From Romanomermis culicivorax (taxonomy: Eukaryota > Nematoda > Enoplea > Mermithida > Mermithidae), in the NCBI GenBank assembly GCA_963922205.1, contig CAWUHX010000348.1, positions 240,206-304,205 of the forward strand: DNA of 64,000 nt. The letters run 5' to 3'. The notes beneath the pieces are model-generated. The model was not told the DNA's origin, did no database searches, and worked only from the letters and a program-made list of their open reading frames with translations. Below are positions 35,598 through 44,683 of this stretch, piece after piece. Made by a program: the position numbers and the translations under genes. How positions within the stretch are numbered: position 1 is the stretch's first letter; each line of letters starts with the position of its first letter.

Positions 35598-36215
35598 GTA
35601 AGTTTTATTTAATTATTTCTTGGTATGTGGGACGATTTCGCCCATTTAGGTGTCTTAGGAATGATTTCTTCACGCTCGATTTTCTGAATGGGCCAACCAA
35701 GGGGAAAACGAGTTCGAAGAAAAGTTTCTAAAAATGTTAGGATAGGTGAAAAGAAAAAACCTAATGGATTTACGGCCCTAAAAAGCCAAAATCTAATGGT
35801 TTTTACCTTGGATCCGATTCCGAAGCATTTATTTTTTGGTTTTATTAAAGCCCCTGGTTTACTAAATTTATTTCTTGAATTAATTAAAACCTTAATTGGT
35901 TATTTATTCACTATTTAATTTTGGTACCGAGGCGTGAAGTTATCGCTAGGGTAAGTGGTAAATTGACGGCAGCTGACGTCAAGGAGCGAAAGGTGGTGCA
36001 GATGTGAGGTTCCTGAAAAATTGGTGTAGCATTTGCATTAACCACTGGGCCTGCTTACTTTATGACTTTGACACCTAACATCACTTATTAATTTATTCCC
36101 CAGGCTAAATCTTTTTCCTAATTTGGGACCGGTCAAACTAGATTATTTATTTGGTGGTGGTGGCCTAATGCCTGATTTGTAAAGGGTCAAGGGGCAAATT
36201 CTTTTTGATTTTTAG
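35598..36215 (+). other. Intron in ORF3 of element 1
   Basis: 618 bp from GTAAGT to TTTTTGATTTTTAG. AT-rich with stops in all frames. Its presence in a retrotransposon means the packaged genomic RNA is not spliced here while the ORF3 message is, as with retroviral env messages, or that ORF3 has its own promoter. Confidence 0.6.
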
Positions 36216-37420
36216 ACTATAACATCAAGCGTCTGGTCGGCCTCGGAGAGATCCAACAATGGTTCGCCAGGCCGATGGGTTATTGGCCGCAACGACCAAT
36301 GGAACCCGAACGGGTTCACGGCGGCAACGTCGAACCAATCCTGAAGCAATTGGCCACAAGCCAGTTTCGGGGGCTAGGCGTTGTCGGATTCGACGTCGAG
36401 AAGGTCAAGAAGACCGAGGTATGTATAATACCTTATAAGGTAGCGATCCAGAACCCGGAAGGGAAAGAGTTCGCTAGGCTGGTGTCATTTGCACACATAG
36501 ATGGTTCCAGCTTTGTTATCGACCTTACAACATTGAAGCCGCAGGAATGGGATCTTTTGATTTCATTCCTTTCATCGGTGGATCGTTTCCTGGTCGGTTT
36601 CAAAGTTGTGGACGATCTAGTTGCAATTTTGAACGTCTACGGATCCGGGTCAGGGGCCTCGGCTCATGATAAGACGAAAATTATACAGGCCCGTATACTC
36701 CAAGGATTTGGAAAATATTGGGACTGTGAAATTTGCGTCAGATTGATGACGGGGCCCATGGCCAATCACGCTCGTGATTTAGGATTGTGTCCTGAAAACC
36801 TTGGGTTAAAAGGACTTTTCACCGAATTTTACTTGGCTGATATCGGCAAATACCAATGCGACTTCGGTGACAAAAAGATTCGAGAAAAGTTCTTGGCCCC
36901 CAAGATTCAAGACACAGAAATTGTGTATGCTGGCCTAGACGCCTATTATTCAATTGCCGTATTTTTGGGGTTCTTTCACTACCGGTTTTGCGGTGAATTA
37001 AGTGGGGTTACGGCAACGTACCCCCATGATATTTTATCGCCGGCCCAAGTGAAAACCTTGGCCTTCCGCTTTTATACAGTGTACTCTCAAGACCTAACGG
37101 GGTTTGAGGATCCAAACTTCGTAGATGAGAAGGACATCGTAAAAAGGCAGTTGTTCAAGGTTTACCATATGATGCGGCAAGAGGTAATGGCCAGGTGGGC
37201 TACGCAATTTCATAATGACATGCCGGAGTATTCGTGTCCTGCGGATATAAAAAATCCCGCTAAAGCTACGGACCACACTTTACTGTCTGGGGTTTATCCC
37301 AAGGCGCTAAAAGGTGGTCCAAGCAAAAAGAAAACAAATCAGTGGGAAGACGTAAGTGATCCGGAGGACATGGATACGATGGAGCAACAGGTCAATAGGA
37401 CAAACGAGGTGATAAACTGA
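36216..37420 (+). pseudogene. Element 1 ORF3: DEDDy 3'-5' exonuclease domain
   Basis: RNase D/WRN-type exonuclease (DnaQ fold) that would trim 3' ends of RNA or single-stranded DNA with two metal ions. Counting from Met 36275: motif I GFDVE with Asp40 and Glu42 (36392-36400), motif II VGFKVVDDL with Asp113/114, motif III VYAGLDAYYSI with Tyr218 and Asp222 (36926-36940). All four acidic residues and the Tyr are present. In motif II the usual His/Asn are Phe/Lys. Residues 240-330 are helical, with no clear HRDC domain, then a basic SKKKTNQWED linker. The frame extends upstream to the acceptor at 36215. A TGA at 37418 interrupts it, but the same frame continues. Related DEDDy ORF3s are reported in bdelloid rotifer LTR and Athena elements. 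Confidence 0.8.
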
Positions 37421-37763
37421 CTGCATACAGAAATGTTGCAAGGGGTTTCGTTTTTCAAATTGACGGATCCGGTAGATGTTGTGTGGTATATCACAGCCGG
37501 TCTTGCCATGAATAAAACTCCTCGACAGGACTGGTCGAAGCAGCTTCAATCGTTTCAACTTGGAACGGACTGCTACGAACCAGTGGAAATCGACACCGGT
37601 ATGGCTAAGTACGACAGAGATCACTGGATGGCGGACTTGAGGAATTACGAGCATGTCATGGACTCAACAAAGTTTCCTGCGTTGGAAAAGGCATGCAACC
37701 TAATTCCTCTACCATTCTTTGTTTTCTGGCCTCATAGCCGTGCCGAGTACGATTACATACTGA
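37421..37763 (+). pseudogene. Element 1 ORF3, middle part up to the hAT-like insertion
   Basis: Continues the exonuclease frame after the TGA for 114 codons. It has several Trp residues and ends FVFWPHSRAEYDYI, which has a counterpart in element 2 (VLAWPRSAAEFAYINELL at 49100 to 49040, minus). The function of this domain is unknown. It is cut at 37763 by the transposon, and its frame resumes exactly at 39535 if the insertion and one target copy are ignored. Confidence 0.7.
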
Positions 37764-39526
37764 CACCGTTTTTTTTTTTCCTCGAAAATTTTTTCCACAT
37801 GAGAACCGGACCCAAAATTTTTTTCCTCATTTTCCAAAAATTTTCCTCAGTTTTTAAAAACGTTTATAATGTGGCTATGGATGCTTTTTTATGCATTTTA
37901 GAAGCATACCCAAGCATTTCGTTGTATTTGGAGTCAGAAACCTGCAAAAATGAGGAAAAAATTGAGAAAATTCTGGTTACGTTAGTTAAAAATGAGCTTA
38001 TGAAGAATATATTAATGTTGTACAGAAGCAGGTGAAGCATGTTAACGATAGAGTTCTCAGGAATTTATCCGCTCTATATTGAAATTTCTGTGGTTCCGAT
38101 TAGAATCATCTAATTTTATTTAGTTTTTGGTCCGACGTGGAGCGCCAGAAAAATTTTTTGATTTTCACTTTCTAAAACGCTGGAAAATGAATCTTGACAA
38201 CGTTGAGAAATAAATTAAAATCAAACTGATGAACTGTAATTTGTTTCTGTAATTTTCGGGTTTTTATATTCTAAAACGCTGGAAAATAAATCTCTCCAAC
38301 AGATATTCATGAACAGATCGCAGTCTAGTAGTGTCTTCAATCTCTATCTTCAATAAAGGCAAAATTTCAGGTTGCAAACGTTTAAAAAATTCCAAGTATC
38401 GAAAGAAAAAATTGAGAGAATTGATGAAAAATCTCAATTTTGGGCGACATATATGCAACCAGGGTTTTTTTGCACCGCTTAAATTTATCGGAAAAACCAT
38501 CGCAAACTGTTTTCTTGACATTTCATTCGATCCGCGTCGGTTTTAGGCATTTAAAACCCAATTTTTGAGTTTTATAGACCAAATGAAAAAGTTAATTGAA
38601 CTAGACTATAGTAATTAGTTCGGCGCGTAGCGCCGAAAATTTTTTAGGGATTTCAATATTCTGGAACGCTGAAAAATGAATCTTTTCACCTTTTATTTCC
38701 CAGACAGAAGGTTTGATTTCTCGGTGAATTTAATGAATTTTCAGTGGGACAAACTCAAATTCAAAAACTAGGCCAGCGGCTTTCAAGCGCCAAAAATTTC
38801 TAGCATTGTCTTACACTCAAAATGTTTTAATCACATGAAAGTCAATTCAAATTTTTTGTGAAGATCGCAAACAATTTTGGGAAAATTATCGAGAAAAATG
38901 TTGGTTTTCATCAACTTCGTCAAAAAACAATACAGGATCAAACATTTAACCACAATATGATGATAATTAGAACCTTGAGCACTAACTAGAATGACCTTTT
39001 TTAACCGCGTACTAGAATAATATAGAAAATTATAAATTATTTGAAACCCGGCGCGAAGCGCCGGAAAATTATTTTTTTTCCATTTTAGAACGCATAAAAA
39101 TGCATCTCCGGACAGAAAACCCAATAACCTTATCAAAAGAGCAGTCAGGCCTCAAGTTGCACTGTGCAACTTGGCAGAAAAAATTTGGTTGCGGTGTGCA
39201 AAATAAACCCTGTGATGAACTGTTAACGATTAGAAAATGAAACGAGCTAACTTGATTGATGGAAACTGTTGAGAATTAATTAGTAAGTCGGAGTAGATAT
39301 GCTAACGGCCGCGCCTGATAGAAAATAGTTAAGATTATACCCATGACCGGCGCGAAGCGCCGGAAAATTTTGAGATTTTGACCCTTTTAAGTCCACCAAA
39401 ACGCATCTTCTCGGTTTTGAATTCCCCAAAATTTTTTCCTCAATGAGAACCATACCCAAAATTTTTTTCCTCATTTCGAAATTTTTTTCCTCAAAAGACC
39501 CCATTTGAGGAAAAAAAAAAACGGTG
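37764..39526. mobile_element. Non-autonomous hAT-like element in ORF3
   Basis: 1763 bp. Ends CACCGTTTTTTTTTTCCTC and its inverse; CATACTGA duplicated at 37756-37763 and 39527-39534. The 8-bp duplication is that of hAT elements, although the tip CACCG departs from CAGNG. Inside are four copies of a small palindrome GGCGCGAAGCGCC or variants (near 38135, 38630, 39051, 39349), each followed by GAAAATTTT and then AACGCTGGAAAATGAATCT. No transposase. Partial relatives lie at 56470-56720 and 59595-60060. Confidence 0.85.
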
Positions 39527-39534
39527 CATACTGA

Positions 39535-41249
39535 GGGAATTATTGAATTATAATTTCCTCAAATCCTACTGGAAGGAGGATTCAGAGTTAATAAAAAAGA
39601 TGGCATGGAAGACCGACGATAGGGTTTTACAGAATTACGACATAGTAGCATCTTTACCGCCAACGGAACCTGAACATGCTGTAAAAGGCAAAAGGGTTAC
39701 GACCTGGCAAAATAGGTTTGGCTTTATGCCTATTCGGTTGCGCTTGCGCGACAAAATAGGCTCTCCAATTTCGACAGAAAAAGCAAAGGACAATATTACC
39801 CATAACAAGGATTATTGGGCCAACTGCTTTTTCTATGTCAGATTCTACTATGCCGAATTTGGTAGTAAAACCCCGTCGCTGCGATATGGTTTGGCACCAG
39901 ACACGCCTACTCTTCAGACGGGTCAGATTAGATGTATACCGGCTGATTATCCGTTGTATACTTTTGAATTTCCTGAGAAATGTATTCACTGGAGGCCTCT
40001 GCCGTCGGAATTACCTATGGTTACTTATTCATACGGTAATCAAACCAATCAATCCGATTTCAGGACGAAATCCGATATACTTGACCCTGATAATGAACCC
40101 ACAGTTCAGACGGGTCTAGTGGACGAGGACGTCGTGGAATTGGAGAGTGAGGATGAGGATAATTCCGCCCTCCTGGGAGAGGAAAGCTGCAAGGAGGTTG
40201 ACGATGAAGAAGCATTATTGTATATTTCGATCGCCGACCCCCAAGTAGCCGAATCTGCGATGACAGCATCCTCTGTCACGCAGTTGCAACCGCAACCACA
40301 AGTTGTGACGCAGCTGCAGACAGAAATGCTGCCACCGCCGCCTGGCTTACCGACGCCGCAAGTGATACAAACATCTATGGATGAGAGTCAGTACTTGTCT
40401 AGCGTAGAAAGTCAAGCGCAGTCGGAAGAAATTCCGATTGCCCAGGATGAGCAGAACGTGTATGATCAGGCATATATTAATGAATACATGGATGCCGAAG
40501 GTGTAAAAAAGAAGGAGGAGGAACAGACAGCAGGGACACCTAGCCATACTGTGGTGGAAACACCACAAGAGCTAGCGGCCCGGCTGGCTGAAGAAGATAA
40601 GGAAATTCAAGTCTTAGCCTTGACCTGGGATAAAGAAGGTGTTCCTGGATACTACACTGCTGAGGCAATAAAAAATATGAAAATAAAAGGTTTAAATGAT
40701 AGGCAAATGTTTGTTAACTTGAAAAAGAAACGAAAAACAAAAGCCCGTCAGGAGAAGAAAAAGGTAGAAAAGGCTATTGCGCAGCCTGTAAAGGTTACGC
40801 AGCCGAAACCTGCCAAAACTTCTGCTCCAGCTTCAGCAACGGTATCCGTGACCACTGTATCTTCAACTACTCCTGTGTCGCAGACTGTCTCTACAGATAC
40901 TTTATCTATGGCAACGAGTCAGTCCACGCAATTTGTGTCGCAGGCTATGGACACCTCTGCTTCCGGATGGCGTCAGCCTAAGGTGCAGGGAGCTCCTAGC
41001 AAGCCACAGGTTGCAGGACAAAAAGTTCAAATCTTTACACCAGGAAAAATAAAGCCGTTAACTCTGGTTACTGTTGACCCAAATCAAAAACACCAGAAAT
41101 GGCGGTGGAATTATTCCAGGATGTATTGTTGGATTTTTGGCAAGTTACCAAAGATAAAAGTAGAGCCAGAGGTCCAATTTCTTTTGCTACACCGGAATTG
41201 GCTAATTATTTCTGGGATGAGCAGTTTGAAGATCCAGAGATTTGGCTGA
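39535..41249 (+). pseudogene. Element 1 ORF3, C-terminal part
   Basis: Resumes the ORF3 frame and runs open to TAG/TGA-type stop at 41249. The first 170 residues are ordered-looking (Trp, Tyr, Arg and Pro-rich; WQNRFGFMPIRLRLRDKIG), followed by an acidic patch (VELESEDEDNSALL), a long Gln/Pro/Ser/Thr/Val-rich segment, a basic helix (NLKKKRKTKARQEKKKVEKA) and another Thr/Ser/Gln-rich tail. I recognise no family. The composition fits a nucleic-acid-binding or scaffold protein. The last 50 codons overlap the next ORF and look out of frame, so a frameshift near 41080-41110 is likely. Confidence 0.65.
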
Positions 41250-42049
41250 TGGTCAATAAAGCGGTCAGGACTATATACAAACTGTATCAGCCACAGTTTG
41301 ATGTCCAAGGAGGATTTTTATACGACTCGCGAAATATTCCAGAGCCACTATGGGATAGGGTCATTCGTGAAATTGTTCTTGAATGGCTCACGGAATATCG
41401 AGCGAGTGTTGTATTTGCAGCAGTCAGATACTTGTGTATGATGATATTCCTTATGCTTGACTATGCGCCACTTACGGCTGAGCAGATCGGTAAACGATCA
41501 GTCTCAGCCAAAGTGTTTGCAAACATCATGCTGTTACAGGAATATCGGAGTGCCACTGCTTCGGATGTTTTTAAGACTGCCTATCGCTTGGTGATGTATA
41601 ATTACAGTCAGCAAGCAGCGGAGATGGATGTCAAAAGGTCAGGTAGCCCAAGTCCTCCGACTACTGCTAAATTTAGCAAAGTTCAGAATGATGCGGGACA
41701 GACCTTTCGGGCACCTGGACTCGCAAGCAGTCAAACTGGTGGTCAAGGAGCCACGGTTGGTATAGCCAACCAGGTCTTCGCTGGCCCCAGTACTGGCACT
41801 GGGCAAGCCTCCGGAACCATTCCGAAACAACAGCAACCTATACAGCATCCACAAGGTGCTAGGGGAGCTCGTGGAGGACGGGGAAGGGGTGCCCAACCAG
41901 GCCAGTTTCATTTTAACAATCCGAACAGGGGCAGAGCTGGTTATGTTGGTGGCCGAGGTATATACCGAGGACAACACCCTCGTGGTGCATTCCGAGGTCG
42001 CGGAGGTCATCAACAAGGCCAGCAGCAAGGCGGCGGGCAGCAACAATAA
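41078..42049 (+). CDS. Element 1 RGG-tailed helical protein (ORF4 or end of ORF3)
   Basis: Open from 41078, with ATG at 41099 in a fair context (GAAATGG), 316 codons to TAA at 42047. Residues 1-190 are mostly helical with Trp and Leu (IREIVLEWLTEY; AVRYLCMMIFLMLDYAPLT). Residues 190-230 are Ser/Pro/Thr-rich. The end is an RGG/GRG box (GARGARGGRGRG; GAFRGRGGHQQGQQQ), typical of RNA-binding proteins. It lies -1 to the preceding frame with a 170-bp overlap. This may be a mutational frameshift in one ORF, programmed shifting, or a separate ORF. A degenerate counterpart occurs in element 2 at 46.2-46.6 kb. Confidence 0.7.
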   Translation, partial: PKSKTPEMAVELFQDVLLDFWQVTKDKSRARGPISFATPELANYFWDEQFEDPEIWLMVNKAVRTIYKLYQPQFDVQGGFLYDSRNIPEPLWDRVIREIVLEWLTEYRASVVFAAVRYLCMMIFLMLDYAPLTAEQIGKRSVSAKVFANIMLLQEYRSATASDVFKTAYRLVMYNYSQQAAEMDVKRSGSPSPPTTAKFSKVQNDAGQTFRAPGLASSQTGGQGATVGIANQVFAGPSTGTGQASGTIPKQQQPIQHPQGARGARGGRGRGAQPGQFHFNNPNRGRAGYVGGRGIYRGQHPRGAFRGRGGHQQGQQQGGGQQQ

Positions 42050-42447
42050 ATTTTAGCCACCAAAATCTTGGTCAAAAATCCTCCATTCTTGAATTCATTT
42101 CATTTATTCAAAAAACACAAAAAATACAAAAACATAAAAAATTACAAAAATCCAAAAACATTATAAAACACAAAATACAAAAATATTATTTAAACTTTTG
42201 GTTGTGTTGTTGCCTTTCGAAATCTCATTTTTGGCCAAGCTCATTGCTTGAGTCCACATTTTTGGTTTAAATTTCTTTCACTTATTTTTTGCATTTCTTA
42301 TTTTTTCTCGTATTTTAATCTCCTCATTTTTTGCCTCGTATTTTTTCTTGTCATTTTTCGGTGCCTTGTAAATTATTTTTGTCATTTGTGCCTCGTATTT
42401 TAAAATTTTTGCTCAATATTTTTTCGCCCTACTAGTTTTGTAAATAC
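42050..42447 (+). other. A-rich then T-rich 3' spacer of element 1
   Basis: Repeats of AAAAACACAAAA and later ATTTTTTGCCTCGTATTTT. No coding signal. Confidence 0.5.
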
Positions 42448-42696
42448 TTGTTCGTCATACCGTATTTTAAATTTTTCGTACGAAAAATCGACGGCGAACC
42501 GAAAGGGGCGATGGAGCGGACGAAAGTAGCTGATTACTGCAAGGATTGGGACGCTGCTGCCAAAGACACTCCACATCACTCAATGGGACGAGACAATCAA
42601 CTGTGGAGGAAGGTACCTAGGAGCCTCAAGGCACGCTGGCGAAGCCAGGGAAAAGTCAAGCCGACGCAGAGTCATCGATCCGTCAGATGCTGGTGA
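42448..42696 (+). CDS. Small basic open frame, hypothetical
   Basis: 82 codons. The second half is Lys/Arg/Trp-rich and less AT-biased than its surroundings. No family recognised; the start is uncertain (ATG codons at 42510 and 42583 are possible). It could be the relic of a small element protein or a structured RNA region read by chance. Confidence 0.25.
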   Translation: MFVIPYFKFFVRKIDGEPKGAMERTKVADYCKDWDAAAKDTPHHSMGRDNQLWRKVPRSLKARWRSQGKVKPTQSHRSVRCW

Positions 42697-42770
42697 TCGA
42701 TCGTTCCGCGGCATCTCAGTGGACAAACCTAGGTAACCTTGTAAAAAGACTTGACGTTGGAGGTGGTCTT

Positions 42771-42842
42771 GACCGGTACACCCTTCGGGGTCAGGTCAGG
42801 ACGATTATGACCTGTACACCCTTCGGGGTCGGATCATAATCT
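42771..42842 (+). ncRNA. Tandem UUCG-tetraloop hairpins near the 3' LTR
   Basis: ACCC-TTCG-GGGT occurs at 42780-42791 and again at 42818-42829, both inside GTACACCCTTCGGGGTC. The first is enclosed by GACC/GGTC. The second is enclosed by GATTATGACC/GGATCATAATC, a ten-pair outer stem with one bulge. UUCG loops closed by C-G are among the most stable RNA hairpins. Position 110-180 bases before the 3' LTR suggests an RNA packaging, export or stability element. The function is inferred. Confidence 0.6.
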
Positions 42843-42947
42843 TTTTATTAAGTTGGGATCCAGTAGTAGGTCACACCGTAAAAGGTAAAAGTCCTGCTCA
42901 CGGTTTCCTTCTTCACCTCCCGTTGGTCAGTTTCAAGGCCCGAGGGA

Positions 42948-43553
42948 TGTTGGGGATGTGCTTACGGCAGTAGCAATCCCACATCTATGCAAAATTGGTG
43001 AATCGACAAAGTTACGATTCCACCAAAAAGGAAGAAAATATTCATTCGTGTTTACCTTCGCAATTTTGGTGTGTCGTGGGCGAGTCGCATCTGTTATAAT
43101 ATTGTATTGTTTTGCTTCGCCCAATAAAGGCAACGTCGACAGCCCGACACCCCAATTTGCATATTATTAGTATAATAAATATTTATTATTTATATTACTA
43201 TTCCTCGCGCATTAAGCCGAAGGAGGGAGTTGCCTTACACGGCAGCCAAGCCAAGGTGAAGCCCCAGTCCTTTTGGATATTATTGGAGTGAGTTCTATTT
43301 ATTTGTGTAAGCCTTTAGGAGGCATCTGGGGAGACCCTGAGTGCCCTTCGATTGCAAGAGTTAAAGTTTCCAGTTACTTATTAGTGACTGAAGGTTGTGT
43401 TTATTTCTGCTTAAGGACTGTTGCACTGTGTTCAGTTGATTGCCAATAGGAAGCTCCTTTGAGTGACCTACAGTAGTCGATTGAGTACAAGCCGATAGGA
43501 CTTGAGTTATATTGCTGACATCTTCAGATCTAAGCAGAGAAGTAAACATAACA
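42948..43553 (+). repeat. Element 1 3' LTR
   Basis: 606 bp, same ends as the 5' LTR, AATAAA at 43123-43128. The preceding polypurine tract is weak (AAGGCCCGAGGGA). Confidence 0.95.
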
Positions 43554-43642
43554 ATATCTATGGGATGCCTAAAGCTAACGTTCATTTAGAGCGTGTGTTG
43601 AGGCAACTTGTTTCCGCTACTCCGGGCTTCAGTAAAAGTTAG

Positions 43643-43715
43643 GCTCAGTCCGGGACTTGAACCCGGGACATTGCGGCTACCGTCCGCACGCTCTAACCAA
43701 TTAAGCCAACCGAGC
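43643..43715 (-). tRNA. tRNA-like cloverleaf, apparent anticodon GGU (probable tRNA pseudogene or SINE head)
   Basis: 73 bases fold fully: 7-bp acceptor stem (GCTCGGT/ACTGAGC, one G-U), D arm GCTT/GAGC, anticodon stem TGCGG/CCGCA, 5-base variable loop, T arm CCGGG-TTCAAGT-CCCGG. A- and B-box promoter blocks (TGGCTTAATTGG, GGTTCAAGTCC) are present and a TTTT terminator follows within 10 bases. The loop is ACGGTAG: position 33 is C instead of the near-universal U, and a GGU Thr anticodon is not normal in eukaryotes. I therefore doubt it is a working tRNA. Confidence 0.6.
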
Positions 43716-43897
43716 AACGGGAAAGGTGCGCTCAAATTGCAGCAGTTCGTAGTTGATGTGGTTGCTGTGACCACTCTCAACTGCTGCTGTAGTCCAGGGG
43801 CCAGTTTCATCGACGAGACTTAAGCTCCATCTGATCTACTCGATTGCTCCAACATGCACGTCGGACAACAAATGCTTGATATAATTGGATTCTGATC

Positions 43898-44111
43898 TAT
43901 AGTCTAATAGTCTTAAAATTCTTTTAAATAATGAAAGTGGAACGCTAGTTCTATTTCATAATTTTAGGAGTTTTCGCTGAACCATGAATCGCATTGGACT
44001 GCGCACATTTGGGATTATACTCAACTAACCTTTAGCAATTTTTAAGTGAAACATTTTACTGTAAAAGCTTTACATAAAAAATTTAGAAGCATTTTGTAAA
44101 ATACACACTAT
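43898..44111. mobile_element. MITE family 1 copy
   Basis: Starts TATAGTCTAATAGTC and ends GCATTTTGTAAAATACACACT. Internal AATGAAAGTGGAA, CAACTAACCTTTAGC and ACTGTAAAAGC match the family. Confidence 0.65.
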
Positions 44112-44242
44112 GGTCAGATTTTTCGACGTTAACTATTTCACTGTATCACATTGGGGATCATCTATGATTCCATAATGGTGTATCGTAAGGTAGTTTTTTA
44201 TAACATAACATATTGACATGGTATAATTGGAGGTCGGAGTAA

Positions 44243-44558
44243 GGGGCCAACTATACTTCGCCGTACGGCGCCTTACGGTGCCGTACGGCATGTAAGTATA
44301 GCAGCAACTTATCGTGCGCCGTACAGCGCCGCGCGGTGCTGCACGGCACAAGTATAACAACTACTTATCATGTTCATTTACTTATTATTATTTACCACCG
44401 TGGGGCAAAGTATATCAGCTCAATGTGGTACTGTGCGGCACGTAAGTATAGCAGCTACTTATCATTTTCATTTACTTATTATCATTTACCCGTACAGCGT
44501 GGAGTATAGCAGCTCAATGTGGTGCCACGGCACCATGCAATGAAGTATAGTTGGCCCC
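44243..44558. mobile_element. 316-bp MITE with GGGGCCAACTATACTTC ends
   Basis: Inverted 17-bp ends GGGGCCAACTATACTTC/GAAGTATAGTTGGCCCC. The interior has repeated AGTATAGCAGCTACTTATCA units and GC-rich CCGTACGGC words. No gene. Possibly Harbinger-derived; the target duplication is not clear. Confidence 0.65.
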
Positions 44559-44683
44559 TCAAGCTCCTAAAGCCCCTAAAGCTGTCTAGCTTATATTTGC
44601 ATAATTCTATGAGTGGTAACGTCTGTTTTCTTCTAATATTATTGTTATTATTACTTATTTGCATACTCGTCGACCGTAAAGTA

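Larger units (their letters stand above)
27783..43553 (+). mobile_element. Element 1: Ty3/gypsy-type LTR retrotransposon with exonuclease ORF3
   Basis: 15,771 bp. Two 606-bp LTRs start TGTTGGGG and end CATAACA. ATATC lies on both sides (27778-27782 and 43554-43558). My hand alignment of the LTRs finds about ten mismatches (about 98 percent identity), so the insertion is fairly recent. The order is LTR, PBS, gag, protease, RT, RNase H, integrase, spacer, intron-split ORF3 with DEDDy exonuclease, RGG-tailed ORF, structured 3' region, LTR. RT before RNase H before integrase places it in Ty3/gypsy (Metaviridae-like). It is inactive in this copy: gag-pol and ORF3 have in-frame stops, and a hAT-like insertion splits ORF3. 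Confidence 0.95.

Noticed and set aside
41080-41100. Programmed -1 frameshift signal
   Set aside because: The local TCAAAAACACC is not a proper X-XXY-YYZ heptamer in the zero frame; left as an open question only.
44243-44558. CRISPR-like spacing of AGTATAGCAGCTACTTATCA repeats
   Set aside because: Only two or three degenerate units inside a MITE with inverted ends in a eukaryotic genome.
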